Below, piece by piece: positions 12,595 to 23,221 of a DNA stretch of 64,000 nt. How positions within the stretch are numbered: the first letter of the stretch is position 1; every line of letters starts with the position of its first letter. Source of the stretch: Paguma larvata (Eukaryota; Chordata; Mammalia; Carnivora; Viverridae); the NCBI GenBank assembly GCA_030068075.1, contig CM057828.1:110783699-110847698 (forward strand), read 5' to 3'. The position numbers were made by a program, and so were the translations under genes. The notes beneath the pieces were generated by a model. The model saw nothing but the letters and a program-made list of their open reading frames with translations. It was not told the origin of the DNA and made no database searches.

Positions 12595-12773
12595 GGGGTG
12601 CCTGGGTGGCTCAGTCGGTTAAGCAGCTGACTTCGGCTCAGGTCATGATCTCACGGTCTGTGAGTTCGAGCCCCGAGTCGGCCTCTGTGCTGACAGCTCA
12701 GAGTCCGGAGCCTGCTTCGGATTCTGTGTCTCCCTCTCTCTCTGCACCTCCCCCACTCATGCTCTCTCCCTCC

Positions 12774-12808
<35 letters not shown>

Positions 12809-12827
12809 AATAAACATTAAAAAAAAA
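12595..12827 (+). mobile_element. Can-SINE, young-looking
   Basis: Complete SINE with intact head, a long (TC)n stretch and A-rich tail. It has a perfect 16-bp target-site duplication, TTTAAAAGCAAAGTGT, at 12579-12594 and 12828-12843. Confidence 0.95.
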
Positions 12828-13879
12828 TTTAAAAGCAAAGTGTACTGTACTTCAAGTGCCATGGAAGGCACGGGAAGGGGGGGTAGGCAGTGTCCACCAC
12901 ACAGCCAATGGTGCTGTAGTCCACTGCGAGAGTGCAAGAAGAGAGGGCCCACACCAAACATGCATGTGGGCCATGTTCCTACCAGGGGAGGAGTTGCTCT
13001 GGTTGGTCTTGTCTGGTCATGTCTGCATAGCAATTCTGTTGAGCAAACCCTCAAGTGACATGAAAACCCAGGCCAAGCCATAAACATCTTTCAAAAAAGA
13101 TTCAAAATATAAGAGCCACAACTCGAACTTGCAGGTCTGAGGTCAAAAGCGTATTGATTATTGGAAACTCCGAACCTGTTTTGCCTCACAGAGGCCAGTA
13201 GCCTGTGCGGAGCAGGATTATGAAGTACACCAGCTTCAGGACACAGGGCCTAGAGCCGTGCGGGAGAGCAAAAAGGAACCGGGATGGCCCGAAAGCCCCA
13301 CAACCCAAATGGGCGTTCCCGGCCACCACCCATCCACGAGAACTTCTCTCCCTCGGGCTGACACTCTTTGCCTTCTGATCCCAACTCTTCGCCTGGGCCT
13401 CCACCTCATTTCCCCCCATGCTAAACATCACTGCTCCCCTTAAACAGATTTCAGAACAGTTGTGTGGGTTTTCCAATCCCTATCACATTCAGCTTACTTT
13501 CTTTAGCATCCTTATCTACTTAAGACAGAATGGGCTATCTCAAGAGGTAGCAAGTGCCCCAACACCCATCAATCACGGTGGCCATTAGAGGATGCTGACT
13601 CGCCGAGGAGACAGGCATCCAATGAATTGCTGGACAAAAAGCTGTCCCTTTTAAAGTTTCTTTCTGATCCGGTGGTCCCGGCATTCTAAATCAACAGTAT
13701 TTAATTTGATCACTCACCTACTGACTCACAGGGCTGCTGTAAATACAAATAAACAGCAAAATTTGCCATGAATATGTTACTATAGCATTGGATTTAGCAA
13801 CTTCGAAAGGTATGTGTGAGGCTAAGATAAAGTATCAGGTATGATCCTTTAAATCCTAGTGCTAATGCTGATGATACCC

Positions 13880-14025
13880 GGCTCCCGCTATGACCCCTGG
13901 AATAAGTCACTAACTGCACTGAACCACAGTTTTCTGATCTGCAAAACGGCAATGCTACCATCCGCCCACTCCACCAAACTGTTTGAGGACCAAATAAGGA
14001 TACGTAAAAGTATAAATCACCATGC
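13880..14025 (+). mobile_element. MIR fragment
   Basis: TGGAATAAGTCACTAACTGC, then ACAGTTTTCTGATCTGCAAAA and GAGGACCAAATAAGGATACG, is a diverged MIR in sense orientation. Confidence 0.6.
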
Positions 14026-14849
14026 AAACACAAGATTGTAGGTTTATCACGCTACAATGGTTCTAGTTTGTCTCTGAAGGGTTACTACTTGCCTTATGGA
14101 AAGACTTCACATTAGTTGTTAATTTTCACCATGAAGTTTAAACCATTTCCTAATTCCTCTTGTATCGCTTGAGATCTAACTTATGATTTCCAAGGTCAAA
14201 TCTGTTTTATATCACCCACATACATCATCTTTTGTGAATGGATACATCAATCTCTATCCAAGTCACTTAGTAAGCGGTATTTTGTACAGCCCGAAACATT
14301 GAAACACAATTCCTGAGTGCTTAAAATGCACCAGACACTGAAAGTATAATGAATAAGACTCATACTTTGCCCTTGACAACCTTACTACCCTGCTGTACAG
14401 ACAGCAGGAAAATGGGCAGAAGGGACTCTAACCCAGTCTCAAGGGATCAAGGAAGCTTCTGGAAGACTGCTTCTAAGCCAAATAAATCCTCCAACTCAAG
14501 GTATATCTGCACTCTAAGATCACTCTGTTAAGTATGAGTATCTGGCCAGTTCGTTTAAGAAATGTTTTCCTTCTACTTTGGTTTGTTACCATGTATCAAA
14601 TATTCATAGTGGACCGTGTAGGATGGGTGGTCAGGACAGTGCAGGCGCCTGAATATGATCTCAGGGAAGGAGGGGACTTTTAGCACCGCTGGGCCGGGGC
14701 ACAAGAGACAAATGAGCCCACTTTCAATATTTTTTTTTCATTCTGTGAATATCTAAATACCATTCACACAGATGAAACATTTAACATAAGAACCAACATG
14801 TTCACAGAGAAAGCACACTTTATTTTATGCTCCCAGGAAACTTCCTAAG

Positions 14850-14975
14850 GTAGCTACAAATGTCTCCATTTTGCAGACAAGAATACTGAGGCTGAGGGCC
14901 TGAGCCTGTAAGTGCACATCAGAGGTTCAAACAAAGGTCTGTCTAGCTTCAAAGCCCTCGCTACTATTTTAAGCT
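14850..14975 (-). mobile_element. MIR fragment
   Basis: CATTTTGCAGACAAGAATACTGAGGCTGAG on the plus strand is the antisense of the conserved MIR stretch around CCTCATCTGTAAAATG. Confidence 0.6.
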
Positions 14976-16099
14976 TATCCATCTAAATTTCCTTCCTTAA
15001 TAACAACAGAAGTTTCCTAATTTACCAAATAGTGCATAAATATAAACAAGGAAAAATGAAAGGCATGGTGACATTAAAGTGCAAAACTATACCTAAAAGG
15101 AAAAAAATCTCCTTTATTCTCTTGGATTAGGATGGCCCTTCTACGGGAGTCTTTCCTTATCCACACTAGGGCACACACACACCACGCACACTCACGTATG
15201 CACATACATGCACACACTCGCAAGGCTTGATGCCTCCTCACCTGACTGTAAGGTTTTGACAGCAGTGCTAGTATTACTTTTAAATGCCCAGTCATTCACG
15301 CATAGATCATGTCATTGCTCTGTGACCTTCAGTAGACCTCTTAGGTCATTTTCGGATTCAGGCTCCTACAGAGCTATCATGAAACCTGTTGCGTGAATTG
15401 GAGAAGTAGACAAACTACGGCTATGGTAAATGGGAGAGGAGTGAGGAACTTCCAGAAGAAAAAAAAAAAAAACCCACCTAAATTCTAAAAGAAAAACTAT
15501 GGATCTAGAAATAGTCACTCTCACCTACAACACTGATAGAATTTGGGCTTCATCTGGGCAAAGGGAAACCCCAAAAGCGACTGGGCGAGCAGGACAAAGT
15601 GTGCCTGACAATCAGTCTGGTGGGAAAGGGGACAACTGTAGTGGTTAGAACACTGACAGACGTGCAAACAAACAGTTACATCTCTTCTCTTGTAACGGCA
15701 AGGCTGGTAGCAGTGGGGATGGGGGAAAAGGAATAATAAGAGTGATTTTCAAGAAAACAGGTACATTGTCTTAGTCTTGGTGATAATGGTCATTTCATTT
15801 AAGAAATGCAGACATCAGAAATAACTATTGGTTGGAGAAGATGACAGGTAATTTGATTTTAATTTAACCAACCTAGTCCCATAAAATTTTCTTTTCCCCA
15901 AGTCATTTTCAAGTGGATTTTCATCAGATTATTTGTCCTGTCCAAAAAACTGGAAGGAGACCACTTAAAGTAATCTTATTTTGTGGTAGATTTCAAAGTT
16001 CTATAAATATTAGTCATTAGCATCTAAGCATAGAGCTGTCCACCCCTTCATGGTAGGGATGAATTTGTTTCTCCACGTTGTTGGATATGTATCTGTTAC

Positions 16100-16215
16100 G
16101 TTGAACTGAGCCTGAGACACTGCACAAAAGAAGGCAACCTCTTTGGGCTTCAGACTTCTCCAGAAGTAAAATAAGAAGGTTGAACTGGAGGTTCCTCGGG
16201 GTCCTTCTAGTTCTA
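16100..16215 (+). mobile_element. MIR-like ancient SINE fragment
   Basis: CTCCAGAAGTAAAATAAGAAGGTTGAACTGG then GGGTCCTTCTAGTTCTAG follows the consensus end of MIR/MIR3-type elements. Confidence 0.5.
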
Positions 16216-16894
16216 GAAATCTGTCCCTCTCTCTAGCCTGTTTGCCCTTGTGAGGAACAGCATGCGCTTCTAAGTCAGCTGGCCACAGTAAAAAGGGTAC
16301 AGCTTGTGGCCATGACATGGAACAAAACTAAATAGGTCATGTGAAGATAGAACCTCTGACCTTGGCCTCATTAGCACCCAAAGAGGCCAACCAAGAGAGC
16401 TGAGCTAAATGGTCACACATGAAGAAGAGAAAGAGAAGAGGTAGGGGCTGAGGCTGTGGAGTACACCACCTAGCAACTCTCCATCCAGAGGTCCCGGAGG
16501 GCTGGTGTTGCACACTTATCCCAACATAGGTGGGTCAGGACACTTGTTTTACACTGACTATGCTAGGCAATGGGCTGTACTAAAGAACACAAAGACACAT
16601 GACCAGCCAGCACCCTCCCTTGCAAATGCGATGGTCTAGGTTGTAGTATGTCAATTATGGGCTCATCGCCAGGGTAGACATTGGCAAATAGGTGTTATTT
16701 CATAACAGATACCATTTCCTCCTCCCTCTACATCTATAAAAATAAAAACAGTTTTTATTCTCATATTTACAGTTATAAGGCTCCCCAAACAATGAAATAA
16801 AACTATTAATAAGCTCATTAGATCAACCAAAACTGTTCCTTTTTTAGAAAAATTTGCCTAGAACATGAACTGAAAATAAAGGAAAAAGACAAAC

Positions 16895-17940
16895 TACCCA
16901 ATTAAAAATGTAAAATAAATGATTACTCTCACTAGTAACCAAAGATATGTAAATTAAACCCAAATGCCATTATTCACTGGTCAAATTACTGAAGTTTTCA
17001 GAAGGCGGTATTTGTTGGTAAGGGCATGGTAAGCTGGAAGGGCTCTCCTATTTGTGGGTGTATGAGTGTGGGAGTGGGCAGAATGTCTGTGTGTAAACGG
17101 ATATTTCCTTTCTTAAAAGTGATTGAGGGGCGCCTGGGTGGCTCAGTCGGTTGGGCAGCCGACTTCAGCTCAGTTCACGATCGCACAGTCTGTGAGTTCG
17201 AGCCCCGCATTGGGCTCTGTGCTGACAGCTCAGAGCCTGGAGCCTGCTTCGGATTCTGTATCTCCCTCTCTCTCTGCCCTTCCCCTGCTCATGCTCTGTC
17301 TCTATGTCTCTCAAAAATAAATGTTAAAAATATTTTTTAAAAAAAGTGATTGATATGTTATAAAAGTCTTCAAACACCTGAAACTCTTTCGGGCTAATAA
17401 TCTCATTTCTTGGGATCCAACCTAATGAAATAATCAGAGATACCCACAAAGTCTTCTATAAAGAGATTTACCCAAGTTTTAATTACGATAATAAAAAAAT
17501 TAGACCAAATAAAGGTCCATTTAAGATAAGGTTTAAAAAAACCTGATGCATCCACATGGTAGACTATACATGCATACACATGTATAAAATTATGTTTTCA
17601 GATATACAATGGCACAGAGAAAAGCTCACGGTACCATGTTAAACAGAAAAAATAGGATACAAAACCCTACATTCAGTGCAACAGCAATTTCATACACACA
17701 TGTGGGAGAAAAATCACCAAAAGGAAACATATCAAAATATCAACAGTGGTATTATATTCTGGTTTGCTTTTTTTTTTTCAATGTTCTCATTTACACTCTT
17801 CTGTATTTTATGATGACGTGTCATGAAATGCATTTGGTAGAACCATATGAAGTAATGCCATTTTGCAGTGAAAAAATGGTCATATATTTTGCACTTTCAT
17901 GTACTTTAACTTGATATGATCTCATCATCAGAAAAACACT
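16895..17940 (+). mobile_element. Old LINE-1 3' end (L1M/HAL1-like), split by a SINE
   Basis: The left part matches the L1 ORF2 3' region in style (TATGTAAATTAAACCCAAATGCC, then GGTAAGGGCATGGTAAGCTGGAAGGGC). After the SINE it continues with the typical TGGGATCCAACCTAATGAAATAATCAGAGAT and ACAGTGGTATTATATTCTGG stretches and ends at an ATCAGAAAAACAC tail. The frame is destroyed. The two parts total about 830 bases without the SINE. Confidence 0.8.
17127..17341 (+). mobile_element. Can-SINE nested in an old LINE
   Basis: Complete SINE with perfect 12-bp target-site copies (AAAAGTGATTGA) at 17115-17126 and 17342-17353. It interrupts the L1M/HAL1-like element that spans 16895-17940. Confidence 0.95.
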
Positions 17941-17942
17941 TA

Positions 17943-18033
17943 GGGGTGCCTGGTTGGCCCAGTCAGTAGGGCATGTGACTCTTGCCCTTGGGCTTGTTGA
18001 GTTTGAGGCCCACGTTAAGGGTAGAGTTTACTA
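17943..18033 (+). mobile_element. Can-SINE head with TAGA-type tail
   Basis: The tRNA-derived part (GGGGTGCCTGGTTGGCCCAG...) is followed after about 90 bases directly by a TAGA repeat, without the pyrimidine-rich middle. This resembles an older or different SINEC subfamily than the others here. Confidence 0.8.
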
Positions 18034-18051
18034 AATAGATAGATGATAGAT

Positions 18052-18089
<38 letters not shown>
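18034..18089. repeat. (ATAG)n microsatellite at the end of a SINE
   Basis: About thirteen tetranucleotide units, impure at the left, following the SINE piece at 17943. Confidence 0.92.
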
Positions 18090-18090
<1 letters not shown>

Positions 18091-18897
18091 GATTGACAGG
18101 TGGATAGATAGAGAAAAGAAAAAAGAAAAAAGTTTAAGAACAGTTTCTTAGGTAGGATTAGGAAAATGTATCTTTGAAAATATATTACCATTTGGAAGAC
18201 TCAATGAAAAGAAACACTGAAGAAAAATAAATGAACAATAAATTACATAAGGTTCTAAGGGTCTACTATATGGTACCTGTGTTTCATCTCCTACAGGGTT
18301 TCCTAACCTGTTTCCAGGAAGCCTAAAATGGCATGTTCTGCTGACAAAATCTACAAAATTACAAACAGCATTCTAAAGGTCTTGATTAGACATTGTTACT
18401 CTTCTAGAAAACCTAAAACTTCTCAGTTGTGTTCACTGACATTCCATATTTAAGATGAAATTAGTCCCTCAAGTCGTTGGCAGTTCACTGTAAATACTTC
18501 TTCCACTGACAACTTTTCGGTCTAATGTTTTGATTAATATATAACACAGTACTTTCTTTAAACACGAGGTAAAGAGCTAAGACCTAAAAGCAGGATGAAG
18601 CACATTGCTAACTGACACACGGACATTTACTGCTTTCTACGTATTTTATTATGAACAATAGGATTGCCGTTTCTCTTTTCCATCTTAATAATTAAATCAG
18701 GGACTCAACAGCGTCAGTGTAAGCCCTGGGCCGGGTAAGTGCTCACGCTCTGTGGTTACCGTACCACAAAGTGTGCAATGACCGGCTCTTGCCAGGGCAC
18801 TCAAGTTGTTGAAATCTTCTCCACATAAAAAGCATATTTAATCCGTGAATAATTTTAGTACAGTGACCATCGCTGAGTTAAGTTTCTTAAAGGTGAC

Positions 18898-18943
18898 AAA
18901 AATAAAAAAGAAAGAAAAAGAAAAAGAAAAAAAAAGAAAGGAG
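18898..18943. repeat. A/G purine tract
   Basis: Runs of A separated by single G (GAAAAA/GAAAG units), purine-only over about 40 bases. Confidence 0.8.
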
Positions 18944-19138
18944 GTGGAAAACTTGGGTCTAAGATCAAAAGGAATCCTGGAATGCTAATCTTGCTGGGTT
19001 GGGTCTGTGTTAAGGCCCTGATTCCAAAACAGAGAGAGACAGAGGGAAAGAAAGTACCAAATGTTATGCACTTTATTTTTTTCATAAATATTATCTCCTC
19101 TAACTTTTGTGTCTTTTCCCCCAAGACCTGAGTGAACA

Positions 19139-19141
<3 letters not shown>

Positions 19142-19183
<42 letters not shown>
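19142..19183. repeat. (AC)21 microsatellite
   Basis: Uninterrupted AC dinucleotides in JCAD intron 1, likely polymorphic. The CVCVCV minus-strand frame through it is an artefact. Confidence 0.95.
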
Positions 19184-19188
<5 letters not shown>

Positions 19189-21600
19189 CTTCTCTTTCAC
19201 CTCTAAATTCTGTCACACAATTACTGTTTTGGCGACCTCACTCCCTTTTTATGAGACCCTAAGTACCTCATTAACATTTCTGAAAGATTAGTAGTCATTA
19301 AGAAAAGGAGTGAAATTGGATAAGATTTTTTAAATCTTCTGGAACTTCTGGCTATTGGCAAAAATAACTGTAAAACTTATAACAGACTAGAATTGAATCC
19401 CACTACCAACACGTATGACAAACTCCACATGTAAAGATTCCTGGAATAGTCTATTAAACTTAGAACACATGAGATTTCTTTGAAAATATCTTGAGAAGAA
19501 AAGAGCCAAGGTTTTATAATAATGTCAAATTTAAATCATTTCATATAACTCGTAAATTATTTTCCAATTGCAAAAGTCATATAAAGTTATCCTAGAAGTA
19601 AACGTTGCAAAATTCAGTGTTTAAGAAAAAAGTAAAAGTTCCCAGTAACCCCACTGTGCCAAGAGATAACCACCAACAGTTTGGTTTCTACTTCCCCTAC
19701 TATTTTTTGTCTACATTCGGTTGCTTTCTCTCTCTTTTTTTTTTCTTTTTTGAAATATATCTTGGTGTCTCTTCATAATAAATTCTTTCATTTACATGCA
19801 GAAGAAACGAGCTTATAGGTAAGTTACAGAGAGATCCCCAACAGGCAGCAAATTACAAGGATACTTCATGGTCTAAAAATTAATCTTCATTAGTTTAGCT
19901 TGACTGTTCCCAACTGTATTATCTACAGAAAGTTTTTGGAGAAAATATTTACATAAAGTAAAGGTAATAATCTAAATTCTACACAAGATACCACAAATTC
20001 AAATCAAGATAATTGATGTTTCAGTATCGGGGCAGTTCCTATATTTTTTAAATGACTTTTAGTGGTTTAAGGATATATCAAAGTCTTGGAGACCCATCTA
20101 GGCCTCCCCTGGGCTGCCAGCCTTACCAAGTGAGTGTCCCTCAGCATTCCTAAATGGGTAAGCTCTTAAAGGAAACACAATAGCAACCTTTTAATGAGTG
20201 AGCTAACCCTTCGCATCCAAAAGGTGAAAAACAACATCTGTTTAAAAACCAAATAAACTGTAGTAAACGGGTTCAGAAACAAGCCTCCAAGATTTCAGAG
20301 GTGTAGACTTTGCTTATCAAAATAAAAACCACAACAGAACAATTGTTTCAATGCAACACTCTGTGTTCTAAACTCTCTCCAGATTAATTAGCGTGAAGTC
20401 CCGCCAAGCTCATTAGGAGAGAAATTCTGGACTCCTACCGCAGGATTGGTGTTTACTGTCCTCCCAAACGAGAGGACTCTCCAACAAGGACAATGAGAAC
20501 TTGGCGGAACCACAGACTTCTGGGCTTTCTTTACTGATAGCATTTCTAGTTTATTTTTAAACTGCATTTAAAAAAAAAATTACAGTCCAAGGATCTTTTC
20601 AGATTTGGGTTTTTTTTTTAATGAAAAACTGGTCCTTATTTATTCTCCTTGTGTACCTCCAATCTCTGGTTACATTTTATAGCTATTGAACAATAAGCCA
20701 TATGCCTCTGGAGTCTGTGAGGACTCAGATGCGTTATTAGATAACTCTGATTAGCTTGTCAAGCCCTCCAGAGCATGTGAACACTCTGGCACTTTAAATT
20801 ATGTTCCAAGGAGGTAGGAAGACAAAAAAATAAAATAAAATAAATTTTTTTTCCTGGCACAGGCTTTCTCCACCCACCCAATCCCCTTAAATCTCTTGGG
20901 CTTGCCAAGGGCCTGACCTTCCATTCTCTGGAGCACAGGGTGAAGTTGGCCAGGAGGAAGGCCCAGCAGATTAAGGCCTCTGTTCAACAAATATTTGCTC
21001 ACCCACTCTTGTGAGAGTGAAACTGTTTGCTGCATGCTGCCTGCCCAGAGAGTTAGGGACCTCCAAGATGCCTGTTCAGTCGGTGGCTAAGAAGGAGACA
21101 CCTAGTATAAAGGTAAATATAAAGTTCAAACCCACACAACATTATGAGAAACCAAATGAATTGACCAAATTCCCAATTGCACATGAAAACCATCACAATT
21201 CCCCGGAAATAGAACCCGCGTATGATTTCCAAAACACTATATACGCTTGCCTTGCCAAAGGGTCATAATCCAGTCATCTTAATTTCTAAAACTGCTTGAC
21301 AGAAGACACTGTTTTCCTGAAGTTTTACCTGCATAGCCCGTGACCACTCAGTTTTGAATAGTGAGTTCGCCATTTTTGTCAAAGTATTTCTGGCAGCCTG
21401 ACACCCCACCCCATCTTCCAACTCTCATTCCAAGTCCCTAGGATGTCTATTCTTTGCAAATCTGAAAAGACAAAAAGCCAGAGAAGGAAGACCTGAAGAC
21501 GTAGCATGAAAACCCTTGATATTGTGTGGCCCAGACTAAGGGAGGGAGAGGTGGGCATGGGGTAGAGGAAGGAGATGCAGGGGATGGCAGTGAAGGGCAG

Positions 21601-21602
<2 letters not shown>

Positions 21603-21639
<37 letters not shown>

Positions 21640-21650
21640 CGTGTGTGCGC
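21603..21650. repeat. (GT)n-(GC)5-(GT)n alternating purine-pyrimidine tract
   Basis: Forty-eight bases alternate purine and pyrimidine without a break: GT repeats, then GCGCGCGCGC, then GTGTGTGCGC. GC blocks embedded in GT are the classic Z-DNA-prone arrangement. The tract lies about 500 bases beyond the CpG island, in JCAD intron 1. Confidence 0.9.
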
Positions 21651-22049
21651 GGGTGTGTTAGGAGGGAGAAAGGGAGGGTCCTCTGCTCCTAGACAGCATG
21701 GATGAGCAACGGATAGGGCAAGACCAGAGGTTCCACTGGCGAGGAGTTCTCGTTTTTATTTATTTATTATTCCCAGCAGTGAAATCACAGCTGCTTTTTC
21801 AAAACCCCAGAAGAACCCAAGGGGCTGGGCTGCTACCTGCAGTGACAAGGACCAAGAGCGGTGCTGAACCTCACTGTGGTCAGGGCATCTAGGCAAAACC
21901 TGGCATTCTAGGGTGAACTGATGGAGACTGGGGTTTGGGGGGTGGCGATAAGAGTGCTCAGGAGATCCAAGTGCGAAGACCCGGGGCAGGCAGGCAGGCT
22001 CCAGATCCCATAAACGAGCTGATTAACGAGATTTACAGCACTCTCAGGC

Positions 22050-22146
22050 GGGGCTCTTTCCTTTCTCCCACCCTTCTCTCTCTCTCTCTCTTTCCCCCTC
22101 TTAACCGCCAGCAGCCGGGGGGGGGGGGGGGGAGGAGCGGGGGGGG
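22050..22146. repeat. Pyrimidine tract followed by G16 and G8 runs
   Basis: A TC-rich stretch (about 22050-22101, including a (TC)n core) is followed at 22117-22132 by sixteen consecutive G and at 22139-22146 by eight more. The homopurine/homopyrimidine tract could form triplex DNA and the G runs a quadruplex. Both sit at the left shoulder of the CpG island. The length of the G16 run may be a sequencing or assembly estimate. Confidence 0.85.
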
Positions 22147-22841
22147 ACGCGGCCGCCCCGGGCAGTGGCTGGGAAACAGCGGCGATTAGCGCCCTAATCC
22201 CGGGTCCTGACCCTGCAGGGCTGTGGGCGCGTAAGGCCGGGCGGAGACCCGAGCAGTGAGCGCCGGGCACCGCAACGAGCTCTCAGCGTCCCGCGGGCAG
22301 GTCCGGACTGCCGGGGGGGCACCGTGGGAACCGGGGACCTCGGGGACTCTGAGCAGCGGCTATCAGTTCCTGGGGTGCTGTCCGCGAAGTCGGGGCGCGC
22401 AGGCGAAAGAGCGGGTTGGCTGGAGCCGGGCTGGCGGGGAGGACGCCAAGAGCGTCCCCCGCCGTTCCGGGCCCTCCTCGCGAAAGGGGCCGAGCGAGCG
22501 CTAACGCCAGCCGCGGCGGCCCTCGGCGCGGGACCCGGGAGTCCCGCGCCCGTGCAGAGCACCTGAGGGGCGGGGACGCCCCCTCCCAGCAAAAGCGAAC
22601 GCTCCCTCACCCCGAGGCTGCGGGCGTGCGGCCCGCGGTGGCCGGGCTAGGCACCGTGCGGGACGCCCGGGGCGGAGGTGCGGACACCCCTAACGCTGAG
22701 GGAGGCTAGCACCGGCGCAACGTCCGGGCTGGAGAAGTTGGGGGCGAGCGCGGGAGGCTGAGGCCGAGGCCCGCGTCGCGCCGTGGGAACGGGCCAAATG
22801 GGCGGCGGGAGTCAGGAGGGGCGAGAGACACCGGGACTTAC

Positions 22842-23060
22842 CGAGCGGCTCCCTCATGCTGCCCCGCGCCGCCGCCGCCGCTCCGGCCGGCCGGGGACCA
22901 GCTCGACCCGCCCCGCTTGCAGCCGCCGCGGCGGAGCATGCCCGGAGCCGCCGCCGCCCGCCCCACCCACCGCCCGGCCTCGCCCCGCCCACATCCCCGC
23001 CCACCGCCCGGCCTCGCCCCGCCCACATCCCCGCCCCTCCCGCTAGGCGGCCTCCAGGCT
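22842..23060 (-). other. JCAD: Probable JCAD non-coding exon 1 (5' UTR)
   Basis: Inside the CpG island the minus strand reads ...ATGAGGGAGCCGCTCG then GTAAGTCC, a near-consensus donor, with the exon ending at 22842. The next plausible minus-strand acceptor I can tie to a known exon is the JCAD exon 2 acceptor at 10464, giving a first intron of about 12.4 kb. JCAD is known to start translation in exon 2, which fits a non-coding first exon. The right-hand boundary is only an estimate, because no transcription start can be read from a TATA-less GC-rich promoter. Upstream ATGs lie at 23026-23028 and 22855-22857 (same frame) and at 22937-22939. It could instead be the first exon of another minus-strand transcript. 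Confidence 0.6.
22966..23033. repeat. 34-bp tandem repeat of GC/CACCC boxes, 2 copies
   Basis: Two identical 34-base units, 22966-22999 and 23000-23033, each begin CCCACCGCCCGGCCTCG and continue CCCCGCCCACATCCCCG. Each carries a CCCGCCC GC box plus CCACC and CCACATCC motifs, candidate SP/KLF-class sites. They lie just upstream of, or over, the presumed minus-strand start region, so copy number could affect promoter strength. Confidence 0.9.
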
Positions 23061-23221
23061 CCGGCTCTCTCCGCGGGAGGGCGGCACCCGGGTGGGGGGT
23101 CTACATCATCCGCCTCGGGTGGGACCTGCATGGATGTGTCTCCCTAGAGGCACAGGTGAGCTGGACACTCTCCTCTCTCTGTTCCTGTCACTTGGGTTTG
23201 GGCGGCTCCAATCCTGTGCGA

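Larger units (their letters stand above)
10465..22841 (-). other. JCAD: JCAD intron 1 (inferred)
   Basis: The region between the exon 2 acceptor and the exon 1 donor is about 12.4 kb. It contains three SINEs and a fourth SINE fragment with a TAGA tail, an old L1M/HAL1-like LINE at 16895-17940, MIR and L2 relics, an AC microsatellite and the GT/GC tract. Segments without recognisable repeats, such as 20040-20800, show no exon but are AT-rich with homeobox-like ATTAATTAG motifs. The 218-codon frame at 11537-12193 is not recognisable and is probably chance. Confidence 0.6.
22140..23095. promoter_or_regulatory. CpG-island promoter, probably of JCAD
   Basis: About 950 bases are strikingly GC-rich and dense in CpG, while the DNA on both sides is ordinary and CpG-poor. 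The island holds many GC boxes (CCCGCCC, GGGCGG) and CACCC-type motifs and no obvious TATA box. It contains a minus-strand donor ending an exon at 22842. A plus-strand donor (CACAG then GTGAGC, exon end 23155) lies just past its right edge, so it may be bidirectional. This is the only full-strength CpG island in the window; a smaller CpG cluster coincides with JCAD exon 2. Confidence 0.88.

Noticed and set aside
12600..12680. tRNA gene
   Set aside because: The tRNA-like A and B boxes (TGGCTCAGTCGG, GTTCGAGCCCC) belong to the heads of Can-SINEs, which derive from a tRNA. The cloverleaf is not intact and a SINE body follows.
12591..13058. 155-codon frame starting in a SINE
   Set aside because: The VAQSVKQLTSAQVMISRSV motif recurs at 17123, 27540, 28300, 48263, 48690 and 60053 because it is a translated Can-SINE, not a gene family.
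18855..19200. CVCVCV-rich frames on the minus strand
   Set aside because: They are translations of the (AC)n microsatellite. The same applies to 63653-63871.
22690..23028. Ala/Gly/Arg-rich frames through the CpG island as coding exons
   Set aside because: GC-rich DNA lacks stop codons, so long frames are expected on both strands. JCAD is known to start in the next exon and the frame is not in phase with MYSVEDLL.
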